Assembly (NCBI GenBank): GCA_028715725.1
Contig: JAQURG010000032.1
Coordinates: 1-39,095, forward strand
Reading direction: 5' to 3'
DNA length: 39,095 nucleotides
Origin: Methylococcales bacterium
GTDB taxonomy: Bacteria; Pseudomonadota; Gammaproteobacteria; Methylococcales; Methylomonadaceae
Both the position numbers and the translations under genes were made by a program. A model generated the notes under the pieces. The model made no database searches and was not told the origin of the DNA. It saw only the letters and a program-made list of their open reading frames with translations. Position 1 is the stretch's first letter, and each line of letters opens with the position of its first letter. Positions 32,234 through 39,095 of the stretch are shown one piece after another.

Positions 32234-34561
32234 ATGGCTACCTGGCTGGAAACTTGTCAACAACAACTCGCGCGGTTAGAGATAACGTCTGTTCTGGCGG
32301 ATAAACTGGTGACGCTGTGTAACAAAACAGGCGAGGACATTGCACCCGAACTGGTGCAAAAACTCAACACCGAACACATGCGCTTAAATCGCCAACTGGA
32401 ACGCTTGCATGCCAATCGTTTTGAAGTCGCTGTGATTGGCCTGGAAAAAGCCGGCAAGAGCGCCTTGCTCAACGCCTGGTTAGGACAAGAGATTTTGCCT
32501 TCTGCACGCGAAAGATGCACGTTCACCAGCACGGAAATCTGGTCGGCCCAGACTGAACAGGATCAACTCCTGTTTATTCAATACTACAGTAAGGAAGAGA
32601 TAAGCAAGCTCCAGCAGCAAAGGAAAGAGGCGCTGGCCGGAACGCTGAGCGATAAGGAAAGAAAGGAAATACTGGAGGATTTTGAAGATACTGAAAAAAA
32701 TCTGAACGCCATTTACGAATTTACCAAGCTAAAAAATGGCTTCAGTCAAAATTTCCTGGATATCAGTGAAATTAATGAACAATTACAGTCTGCGATTTTC
32801 AAAAACCGGGCGCAGTCTTTAGCGATAAAGCGTATTCAACTCAAAACAGTACGTTTAAGAAGCGACCGGGACATTATTTTTCATGACGTGCCCGGTTTTA
32901 ATTCGGGCATTCAGATGCACTCTGAACAAGCCATTGACCGGCTTAAGGGCTGCGATGCCATTATTTATGCCAAGGAAATGAAACAGCCTTCAATTACCGG
33001 GCCCGAAAAGGAAATATTGGTTATTGCTGACTCTGAGGACCCCGGCATTAAAGTGTCGGATAAAATTTTTGTTGTGCTAACTCAAGCGGACGCTCTGGAT
33101 GACCAGATCGATTTTAAGGAAACCCTGGCGAAGCATAAAAATTATTGGCCTGCTGTTCCCGAGCGACGCATGATACCCGTTTGCGCGCGCGCTCATCTGG
33201 TGGAGTTCGGCATACCTTCGGAAGATACATTAAGACGCACTAAAAGCGCCGATGATAAATTGAAATTAAAGAAGCTGGGCATCACCGACGGAATACTTGT
33301 ATTAAAAGATACGGTCAATAACTATATCGATCACGAGCGGGTAGGGGTGCTGCAAAAACGTTGTGATGTTCTGGTGAATAATATCCGCCAATATGCCAGC
33401 GATATTATCGGAAAGCTTGAACCCGTTTATGGTGCCATAGCCAATGGCGATATAGAAGAAGACGATCTTTTGGGCAGCGGCTTTAATCAATGGTGGGGAC
33501 GCGAGTGGCAGCGCATCAAAAAAGATTTTGATGTCTGGTATGCTGAAAGCATTCAGGGCCGTAAGGAAGCCGATGCCGTGGGGGCTGAGCATCAGGAACT
33601 GGCGGCATTACATACGGCTTATGATCAAAAAATTGACGATCTGCTGACCAATCTTACGGCTGGGCAAACGGATGAGTTAAAACGTATTTATACGGCGGGC
33701 AGAACGATATCCATGCCTGACCCTCGCGAAGGCAATTACAAAATTCGCGAAGAACTGTTCAGGGAAATTCAGCAAAAATTTGAAACCGAACTGACCGATC
33801 AGTTAGCGCAATCATTACAAGTGCTGATTGATCAGATCGTTCAGAAAACACAGACATTGCTGTGGGAAACCGATGACGTGCGTAAAACCTTGCTAAATGC
33901 AGACGAAAGCATTGAGCAGGCACGCATACGGCATGGTTTTCAAGTTCTTTTTTTACGTTTTGGTCGTGTTGCAGTTGAAGCATTTATCGCGAAGCCCTTG
34001 CAGGCGCGTGAACGCTTATTAAATGAACGTTCAGCCGAAATTAAAACCCTGGAAGCTTTTTATCAGGGCGCAGATCCCAATAAACAGGATGTCACCCATT
34101 ATTTACGCTATGGCTTGTGGGCAAATAAAGCCCCGATTCCGTCCGCGGCAGGTAAAACTGCCAAGACGACGGTTAAACAGGACGCGGCTACTGAATCTAA
34201 TCCGGCTAGAAAAATACCGGAAGAGCAGGAAAAATTACCCGAACCCAATAATTTTGAACAGGTTGTCGAAGAAATCAATGGTGATCTGGCAGCCTTAAAA
34301 GAATATCTGAAAAATAGTGTTTTTTATGCCGCTGGATTTGTTACCTATTGCAACCAGGAACTGGAGCGGATACGTAATCGCTTTAAAGAGATGGAGGATA
34401 ATGACAGGCAATGGATAGGCCTTATCCGTACAGCGGTTAAATATGAAAGAAATCCCAATATTCCTTACAACATAGCCCATTCCAGGCGTGATTTTCGCAT
34501 GCGCCGCGAAATAGCTTTAGAGATTAAGGAAGTCAGGGAAAGCTATGCACAAGTGCATTAA
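32234..34561 (+). CDS. Dynamin-family large GTPase
   Basis: A 775-residue protein with an N-terminal GTPase domain and long helical remainder. The P-loop is GLEKAGKS (69-76), a switch threonine candidate is in TFTST near 97, DVPGF (218-222) is the G3 motif and TQAD (283-286) the G4 motif. After residue 360 the sequence is largely coiled-coil-like, with no transmembrane segment apparent; a Pro/Lys-rich linker lies near 630-660. Bacterial dynamin-like proteins act in membrane remodelling, stress or antiviral defence. The gene stands alone, with no second dynamin partner beside it. Confidence 0.82.
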   Translation: MATWLETCQQQLARLEITSVLADKLVTLCNKTGEDIAPELVQKLNTEHMRLNRQLERLHANRFEVAVIGLEKAGKSALLNAWLGQEILPSARERCTFTSTEIWSAQTEQDQLLFIQYYSKEEISKLQQQRKEALAGTLSDKERKEILEDFEDTEKNLNAIYEFTKLKNGFSQNFLDISEINEQLQSAIFKNRAQSLAIKRIQLKTVRLRSDRDIIFHDVPGFNSGIQMHSEQAIDRLKGCDAIIYAKEMKQPSITGPEKEILVIADSEDPGIKVSDKIFVVLTQADALDDQIDFKETLAKHKNYWPAVPERRMIPVCARAHLVEFGIPSEDTLRRTKSADDKLKLKKLGITDGILVLKDTVNNYIDHERVGVLQKRCDVLVNNIRQYASDIIGKLEPVYGAIANGDIEEDDLLGSGFNQWWGREWQRIKKDFDVWYAESIQGRKEADAVGAEHQELAALHTAYDQKIDDLLTNLTAGQTDELKRIYTAGRTISMPDPREGNYKIREELFREIQQKFETELTDQLAQSLQVLIDQIVQKTQTLLWETDDVRKTLLNADESIEQARIRHGFQVLFLRFGRVAVEAFIAKPLQARERLLNERSAEIKTLEAFYQGADPNKQDVTHYLRYGLWANKAPIPSAAGKTAKTTVKQDAATESNPARKIPEEQEKLPEPNNFEQVVEEINGDLAALKEYLKNSVFYAAGFVTYCNQELERIRNRFKEMEDNDRQWIGLIRTAVKYERNPNIPYNIAHSRRDFRMRREIALEIKEVRESYAQVH

Positions 34562-34721
34562 TGTTCCTACCCTGCCCGATGAATGATCGAGTTGGGCAAT
34601 TGGTTGAATTGAACCTGTAAAAATGGTTTCCTTCAACCGCTGACTTTCTTCTCTACTCTCATTTGGCTGCCGTAGGCCCGGTTTTACTCTTTTGTTTAAT
34701 TTAATAAATTTGGCATGGAGT

Positions 34722-34737
34722 TAGCTTAATTAAGCTA
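34722..34737. promoter_or_regulatory. 16-base perfect palindrome, possible operator
   Basis: TAGCTTAATTAAGCTA reads the same on both strands. It lies about 75 bases upstream of the small-peptide gene. Could be a dimeric regulator site; chance occurrence in AT-rich sequence is also possible. Confidence 0.35.
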
Positions 34738-34812
34738 TAAGCCCACATTCACTAGTTTGAATATTCTGATGAACACTGGAAAAAGTATTAAATTAAATTT
34801 GGGGAGGTTTTT

Positions 34813-34902
34813 ATGTTTCTTGATATTGTTCTTACAGGTGTTTTCGGTATAGCGGTTGCCTATGCCTATGTTTTCATTAAAAGCCTTACAAATCATGAGT
34901 AG
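34813..34902 (+). CDS. Single-pass membrane peptide, 29 residues
   Basis: MFLDIVLTGVF leads into IAVAYAYVFIKS and the C-terminus TNHE. Residues about 4-23 form one hydrophobic helix, ended by Lys24. A strong ribosome-binding site GGGGAGG (34801-34807) stands six bases before the ATG, which is why a gene is called here. Size and shape resemble KdpF and other small regulatory membrane peptides, but no kdp gene follows and residue identity is too low for an assignment. Function unknown. Confidence 0.55.
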   Translation: MFLDIVLTGVFGIAVAYAYVFIKSLTNHE

Positions 34903-35030
34903 GACGAAACAGCCTGATTTTTACAAGAGATCGGCTTGGCTCTGGTGAAAGAATAAAGCTGGACAGTTACTTTGGAATAGACGCGTCAGCAGTTGATGAA
35001 TAGCTGTATAGAGAGTTTTTAGATCGAAGG

Positions 35031-35059
35031 TTGACGGGCTATCATGCGCAAAGTTTAAG
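35031..35059 (+). promoter_or_regulatory. Candidate dhaL promoter
   Basis: TTGACG (35031-35036) and TTTAAG (35054-35059) are separated by 17 bases; the matches are five and four of six. It is placed about 115 bases before the dhaL start. Confidence 0.4.
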
Positions 35060-35173
35060 CATGACACCGTAAGCAGATTGAACAAAAACTCAAAATTAGC
35101 ATATCCAGTCTGGACTTGTGTACGAATTGCGCGTTATCCTTGGATTTTATCAAATATTCCTGAGGAAACCGAC

Positions 35174-35839
35174 ATGAAGCTGACGCCTGCATTATTGCCA
35201 AATCTGATTGAAGCGATAGCCGACAGTTTTGATAAAAACGCTGAAGAAGTGACTGCCCTGGACCAGGCGATCGGTGACGGCGATCATGTCATTAATTTGC
35301 AGCGCGGCATTAAGGCGCTGATGGCGCAACGTGATGAATTCAGCCGACTGGATTGGGCTGCCGCTTTTCAGAAAATCGGCATGACTTTGATGTCAGCCAT
35401 AGGCGGCGCATCCGGCTCATTATACGGCACATTATTCATCGCTTTAAGCAAGGCGTCGCGTGAGGAGCCCTTGGATCTGCAAGTTTTTGCCGATGTTTTT
35501 AACAAGGGTGTGGATGCAGTCAAGCAGCGAGGCAAGGCGGATGCAGGGGAAAAAACCATGCTCGATGTTTACATTCCTGTAGCCGATTACTTGCGGACAG
35601 CGGCGGCAAAGTCCGTCGCTCTATCTGAAGTTTTGGCTAATATTCCGCAGGTTGCCATCGCGGGTATGGAATCCACCCGCGATATGATAGCTACCAAGGG
35701 CCGCGCTTCCTTCCTGCAGGAACGCAGCCGGGGTCATATTGATGCGGGCGCTAAAACCGCTCAATTAATGATTTGCGCCATTGTTGACGTGCTGGCCGGA
35801 CAGTTAGAAACAGTGACCAATAATCCGGAGTTATTGTAG
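35174..35839 (+). CDS. dhaL: Dihydroxyacetone kinase subunit DhaL
   Basis: A 221-residue nucleotide-binding subunit. The Asp cluster ALDQAIGDGDH (D30, D35, D37) binds Mg and the phosphate donor; GGASGSLYGTLF near 75 is the second signature. ATG 35174 was chosen because of a GAGGA ribosome-binding site; the longer in-frame start at 35078 adds unrelated residues. DhaL normally works with DhaK. Here the two genes converge instead of forming an operon, and no DhaM is visible, so ATP may be the donor or DhaM may be elsewhere. Confidence 0.92.
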   Translation: MKLTPALLPNLIEAIADSFDKNAEEVTALDQAIGDGDHVINLQRGIKALMAQRDEFSRLDWAAAFQKIGMTLMSAIGGASGSLYGTLFIALSKASREEPLDLQVFADVFNKGVDAVKQRGKADAGEKTMLDVYIPVADYLRTAAAKSVALSEVLANIPQVAIAGMESTRDMIATKGRASFLQERSRGHIDAGAKTAQLMICAIVDVLAGQLETVTNNPELL

Positions 35840-35879
35840 GAGCGGCTTTAGCCGCGAAGTGCGCGGCTAAAGCCGCTCC
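35839..35879. terminator. 18-bp perfect hairpin between convergent dhaL and dhaK
   Basis: The left arm (35839-35856, starting GGAGCGGCTTTAGCC) and right arm (35862-35879) are exact reverse complements, with a five-base loop AAGTG. The left arm begins on the last base of the dhaL stop codon. It could end both transcripts. The GGAGCGGCTTTAGCCGCG type is also a dispersed repeat of gammaproteobacteria. No long T-run flanks it. Confidence 0.8.
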
Positions 35880-35898
35880 CACCAAATGCTTAAACTGT

Positions 35899-36885
35899 CT
35901 AGCCCAAATGTAGGGCCGCCGTATGAACGGGAGCATCCCATAATTTCAGCAGTTCTTCGTCAAGCAGGCTCAAAGTAACTGAGCAACCGGCCATATCGAG
36001 AGAAGTCGTATAGTTGCCGACCAAGGAGCGGCATATGGTGACGCCGCGTTTTTGCCAGAATTGAACAGCCAGGTCGTAAACCAGATACAGCTCCATTAAA
36101 GGCGTCGCGCCGAAGCCGTTGATATGCAGCAGTACGGATTGATCTTTTTTCGGCTTCAACTCATCATCAATGATGCTGCACAAATGTTCCACAATCTCTG
36201 TGGCGCTGGTTAGTTCAACGGTTTCACGGCCGCGCTCACCATGAATGCCGACGCCCATTTCCATCTCGGTATCACTGATCTCAAAAGTGGGTTTACCCAA
36301 GGCGGGCACGGTGCAACTGCTCAGCGCCACGCCCATCGATGCAGTGGCATTGTTGACTCTATCTCCCAGAGCTTTACAGGTCGACAAATCCGCACCGTTT
36401 TCTGCCGCTGCGCCGACAATTTTTTCTACAATCAGTGTGCCGGCTACGCCGCGCCGTCCCATACTATGCGTTTTCGGCAGGGAGACATCATCATTGACCA
36501 GGACCGTTGCATTGGGGCAATCCAGCATTTCAGAGGCCATTTCAAAATTCATTACATCGCCTGCATAATTTTTGACAATAAATAAAACTCCGCCGCCGCT
36601 TTCCACGGCTTGTGCGGCGGCCAGCATTTGATCGGGGGTCGGGGAGGTGAATATCTGACCAGGGCAGGCCGCATCAAGCATGCCTGAGCCGACAAAGCCG
36701 ATATGCAGGGGTTCATGGCCTGAACCCCCGCCGGAAATGAGTGCGACCTTGCCGGGTTTGGGGGGATTGATGCGTTTGACAAAATGCGGCTGGGCGTTAA
36801 GCTGGATAATATCGGTATGGGCTTTGGAAAACCCGAGCAGGCTTTCATCAAGCAGCGTATCGACAGTATTGATGAATTTTTTCAT
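35899..36885 (-). CDS. dhaK: Dihydroxyacetone kinase subunit DhaK
   Basis: A 328-residue substrate-binding subunit. GGGSGHEPLHIGFVG near 52-66 binds the substrate phosphate region, and the covalent hemiaminal His is H215 in GIHGERG. Full length for the family. It reads toward dhaL, and its start is 25 bases from the HAD gene stop, so it may share a transcript with that phosphatase. DhaK with DhaL phosphorylates dihydroxyacetone. Confidence 0.93.
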   Translation of the reverse strand: MKKFINTVDTLLDESLLGFSKAHTDIIQLNAQPHFVKRINPPKPGKVALISGGGSGHEPLHIGFVGSGMLDAACPGQIFTSPTPDQMLAAAQAVESGGGVLFIVKNYAGDVMNFEMASEMLDCPNATVLVNDDVSLPKTHSMGRRGVAGTLIVEKIVGAAAENGADLSTCKALGDRVNNATASMGVALSSCTVPALGKPTFEISDTEMEMGVGIHGERGRETVELTSATEIVEHLCSIIDDELKPKKDQSVLLHINGFGATPLMELYLVYDLAVQFWQKRGVTICRSLVGNYTTSLDMAGCSVTLSLLDEELLKLWDAPVHTAALHLG

Positions 36886-36910
36886 GGCGGCTCCTGATCT
36901 GTGTATAGTT

Positions 36911-37762
36911 TTATTCGGGTATGGGCGATACCAAGTCTTGCAACGCTTGCGTTAAGGCGCGAATATCGGGCATAATCCATGTTGGCTGATAATCGGATTC
37001 TTTCAAGTCTTCTTCAGTGGAGATGCCTGTTAATACCAGAATACTGCGGATGCCTGTACGGACAGCCCCGAGAATGTCAGTCTCCAGGCGATCGCCGATA
37101 GCCACCGTTTCATCCCGTTCAACTCCTAGCAATGCGAGCGCTTGTTGATAAATGATGGGTTCCGGTTTGCCTATAATAGTCGGTATTGCGCCGGTGGCTG
37201 CCGTCAATGCCGCCAGAATTGCGCCATTGCCATGAGTGATGCCGTGTTCCGTCGGCAGTGTAGTGTCGGGATTGGTGCCGATGAATTCGGCACCAGCGCG
37301 AATATTCAGCGTGGCGGTTGCCAGTTTATGCCAGGTCAGTCCTTCATCCTTGCCACAGACTACGATGTCCGCTCCTCTTTTGCTTGCGCCATTATTATCG
37401 TTATTAACTTCATAGAGACCGGTCAGCGTAAAGCCAAGATCAACGAGCGGCTGTGTAGCGCCGTCTTCACCGATAACAAACACGCGGGTTTCAGTTGGGT
37501 TTACGCGCTTGCTCAAAAATAATGCCGTGGCTGTACCGGAAGTCAAAATCTGGTTTTGCGATACGGTTACCCCCATTTTGGCCAGTTTGGTAACGTATTC
37601 CTCCGGGGTTAAGCTGGCATTATTAGTCGCCAGAATAAAGCGGATTTGTCTCTCGCGTAACGTTTGGAAAAAGTCCGTCAGTCCCGGCAAAGGTTGTGTG
37701 CCATGCCACAGAACGCCATCCATATCGATGATAAGCGCACGAATATTAATAAAAGGTTCCAT
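36911..37762 (-). CDS. HAD-superfamily IIA phosphatase (NagD/phosphoglycolate phosphatase-like)
   Basis: A 283-residue HAD hydrolase. The nucleophile motif is DMDGVL (D13, D15), TNNAS near 46 is motif II, GKPEP near 197 carries the motif III lysine, and GDRLETDI near 222 is motif IV. The large cap between is of type IIA. Members dephosphorylate sugar phosphates, glycerol phosphate or phosphoglycolate. It lies upstream of dhaK in the same direction, so a triose-phosphate substrate is possible. Not settled from sequence. Confidence 0.88.
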   Translation of the reverse strand: MEPFINIRALIIDMDGVLWHGTQPLPGLTDFFQTLRERQIRFILATNNASLTPEEYVTKLAKMGVTVSQNQILTSGTATALFLSKRVNPTETRVFVIGEDGATQPLVDLGFTLTGLYEVNNDNNGASKRGADIVVCGKDEGLTWHKLATATLNIRAGAEFIGTNPDTTLPTEHGITHGNGAILAALTAATGAIPTIIGKPEPIIYQQALALLGVERDETVAIGDRLETDILGAVRTGIRSILVLTGISTEEDLKESDYQPTWIMPDIRALTQALQDLVSPIPE

Positions 37763-38020
37763 GTAGAGTTACTTCTCAAATAAAAGAGGATGGTATATAG
37801 ATCTGGATAAGGACAGTTGTCTTCTCCTGATTAGCATATACTTAGCTGCTTTATGAGACAAGGAGCAAGATATATTCACCACTGTATGACTGACAGTTCA
37901 ATGGCATCAGCCTTATGGCTTGATAAGCCAGCTATCGAGGCTGATTTTGTAAAAAAATACAGACTGCTTTATGATAGCCTTATAATCTGCACATAAAAAT
38001 GGCCAGATAGAGAGGTAGTT
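37763..38020. other. 258-base divergent region before the toxin-antitoxin pair
   Basis: It lies between the minus-strand HAD gene and the plus-strand antitoxin. It contains the candidate toxin-antitoxin promoter at 37947-37986 and a short hairpin AGCC-TTAT-GGCT near 37909-37920, which might be an autoregulatory site. No gene was found. Confidence 0.55.
37947..37986 (+). promoter_or_regulatory. Candidate promoter of the toxin-antitoxin operon
   Basis: TTGTAA (37947-37952) and TATGAT (37970-37975) are separated by 17 bases. A perfect TATAAT at 37981-37986 follows five bases later and may be the real -10. The antitoxin has an AGAGAGG ribosome-binding site just before ATG 38021. Confidence 0.5.
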
Positions 38021-38386
38021 ATGGTTAATACAGGTTTTCTACATCAAGTTATTACCGAAGAAGGTTTTGTCGCCGCAAATACTTTAGCCAAGGTATTGCA
38101 TATTACGCAAAATGACCTTGCCGATGTTACCGGATTATCTCGCGATTCTGTTTCCAAGAGTTCCCGGAGCAAAAACAGGCCGACACAAGCGCGATTGAGA
38201 GACACAGTAGAAATCATTAATCGTGTGTCGGAATGGTCGGGTGGGGTTGGGCGTGCATTTGCCTGGTTTCGTTCCCAGCCTTTGCCTTCATTTGGCGATA
38301 AAACGGCCGAGGATCTCGTCAAGGAAGGCCGAGCGGAAGCTGTTAAAGCTTATCTTGCCCGGATTGCTGATGGCGGTTACGCTTGA
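38021..38386 (+). CDS. Xre/MbcA/ParS-type antitoxin (DUF2384)
   Basis: A 121-residue protein. The N-terminal part has a helix-turn-helix-like region (LAKVLHITQNDLADVTGLSR, residues about 23-42). The C-terminal part (about 60-121) is the DUF2384 toxin-binding domain. It ends GDKTAEDLVKEGRAEAVKAY and a hydrophobic tail that usually enters the toxin active site. It overlaps the toxin start by four bases. It should bind the operon promoter and neutralise the RES toxin. Confidence 0.9.
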   Translation: MVNTGFLHQVITEEGFVAANTLAKVLHITQNDLADVTGLSRDSVSKSSRSKNRPTQARLRDTVEIINRVSEWSGGVGRAFAWFRSQPLPSFGDKTAEDLVKEGRAEAVKAYLARIADGGYA

Positions 38387-38928
38387 CGACAACGATACGC
38401 CGGTTTTCCGGCATTGTTTATCGTGCCCATCACCCCATGTGGGCCTGTGATTCTTTATCCGGAGAAGGCGCTAAAAAGCATGGGGGTCGATTCAACCGGC
38501 CCGGTTGTTCAGCATTTTATACTTCGCTTGACCCTACTACCGCATGGATGGAGGCTCAGCAAGGCTTTCCGTTCAAACCTCAACCTATGACATTAGTGGC
38601 TTATGAGGTGATTTGCGAGGGTATCGCCGACCTGTATGATGGAAATCTATTAAAAAATATCAATTGTTCCGTTGATGAATTAGCTTGTCCATGGGAGGAT
38701 CTATTTACTCAAAATCAGGAGCCGCCAACCTGGCTGCTGAAGGACAGGTTACGACCCACCGGGGTTTCCGGAATTCTGGTGCGCAGTTTTGCGCCCGGTT
38801 GCACAGAAAATAACCAAAATCTTGTGTTATGGGATTGGACTGATATTGGGCCTAATAAAGTCAGTGTTATCGATGATTTCGGCAGGCTTCCAAAAACAAC
38901 TGAATCCTGGATCGGTATTAGGCCTTAA
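38383..38928 (+). CDS. RES-domain toxin (NAD-degrading)
   Basis: A 181-residue RES-family protein. The conserved Arg, Glu and Ser are visible: R14 in IVYRAHHP, E57 in TAWMEAQQ and the Ser in GILVRSFAPG. GGRFNRPG near 34 and FYTSLDP near 45 are further family blocks. Characterised RES toxins deplete NAD+. The start is TTG 38383, overlapping the antitoxin stop (TTGA), a common arrangement for this class. Confidence 0.92.
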   Translation: MTTTIRRFSGIVYRAHHPMWACDSLSGEGAKKHGGRFNRPGCSAFYTSLDPTTAWMEAQQGFPFKPQPMTLVAYEVICEGIADLYDGNLLKNINCSVDELACPWEDLFTQNQEPPTWLLKDRLRPTGVSGILVRSFAPGCTENNQNLVLWDWTDIGPNKVSVIDDFGRLPKTTESWIGIRP

Positions 38929-38970
38929 TGGACAAACATGAGTTGTCAGCGTCATGTCCGATATTGCGGC

Positions 38971-39095
38971 CAGGGCAATCGCGCTATCTACCCATTGAAC
39001 CCTGAAATTTGTTAAAGTCTGTTTTTTGACAAAAAGCTGTATGTTGCCTGATCCACGCCCTTATTTTGCCGATCTTACCGATCCGCGCCGCGAAA
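38971..39095 (+). mobile_element. Left end of an ISAs1-family insertion sequence
   Basis: CAGGGCAATCGCGC at 38971-38984 looks like an ISAs1-type terminal inverted repeat, 70 bases before the transposase start. The rest of the element is outside the window. Confidence 0.7.
39041..39095 (+). CDS. ISAs1-family transposase, first 18 codons only
   Basis: ATG 39041 opens MLPDPRPYFADLTDPRRE and runs off the window. The FADLxDPR pattern is the N-terminal signature of ISAs1-family transposases (the region ahead of the DDE domain). The remainder cannot be assessed. Confidence 0.72.
   Translation, partial: MLPDPRPYFADLTDPRRE

Larger units (their letters stand above)
34562..35173. other. 612-base region between dynamin-like gene and dhaL, mostly non-coding
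   Basis: The only convincing coding sequence is the 29-residue gene at 34813-34902. Also present are a 16-base perfect palindrome (34722-34737), a weak hairpin just after the dynamin gene (GCCCGAT...GGGC, about 34574-34596) and a candidate dhaL promoter (35031-35059). The rest shows nothing. Confidence 0.55.

Overview
The window looks like chromosome of a gammaproteobacterial methanotroph (Methylococcales). This is an inference from gene content: a CYP51-ferredoxin fusion beside an oxidosqualene cyclase and a squalene monooxygenase is the sterol gene set known from Methylococcus and relatives, and a pyrophosphate-dependent phosphofructokinase is typical of type I methanotrophs. No rRNA, tRNA or CRISPR array was found.

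Layout. Positions 1-~900 are insertion-sequence debris: an IS1-family transposase with a broken reading frame, abutting a truncated IS701/IS4-like transposase. Positions 1101-12928 (+) are the first part of an aryl-polyene (APE)-type cluster: PaaK-like ligase, NIF3-like small protein, ketoreductase, chain-length factor, acyltransferase, two acyl carrier proteins, LpxL-like acyltransferase, hotdog thioesterase, CrtI-like oxidoreductase, COG4648 membrane protein, LolA-like periplasmic protein and MMPL exporter. Positions 12977-17200 (-) carry ketosynthase, hotdog dehydratase, ketosynthase and a flavin-dependent halogenase-like enzyme. Positions 17423-21567 (+), divergent from the halogenase, carry a carrier protein, a condensation-domain-like protein, a stand-alone adenylation domain and an acyl-CoA-dehydrogenase-like enzyme.

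The main find is that last module. Its adenylation domain has the pocket residues I recall for proline activation in pyrrole pathways (PltF/RedM type). With the adjacent carrier protein and dehydrogenase (PltL and PltE roles) this is the known three-part machinery that turns L-proline into pyrrolyl-2-carboxyl-S-carrier. The neighbouring halogenase has the WxWxIP motif and a lysine of the PltA class. No gene for a 4-hydroxybenzoyl starter supply is visible. I therefore infer an APE-like system that starts its polyene from a pyrrole, possibly halogenated, and exports it to the outer membrane.

Positions 21727-24160 hold three small envelope-protein genes, two of them disrupted: a glycine-rich exported protein by a frameshift, and a DUF2092 lipoprotein by an in-frame TAG. 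Positions 24518-30516 are the sterol operon: CYP51-ferredoxin, an NTF2-like protein, oxidosqualene cyclase and squalene monooxygenase. The cyclase combines a cycloartenol-type tyrosine with lanosterol-type Gln and Val.

The right part holds pfp, a large dynamin-like GTPase, a 29-residue membrane peptide gene, convergent dhaL and dhaK separated by an 18-bp perfect hairpin, a HAD phosphatase, an Xre/RES toxin-antitoxin pair, and the left end of an ISAs1-family element running off the window.
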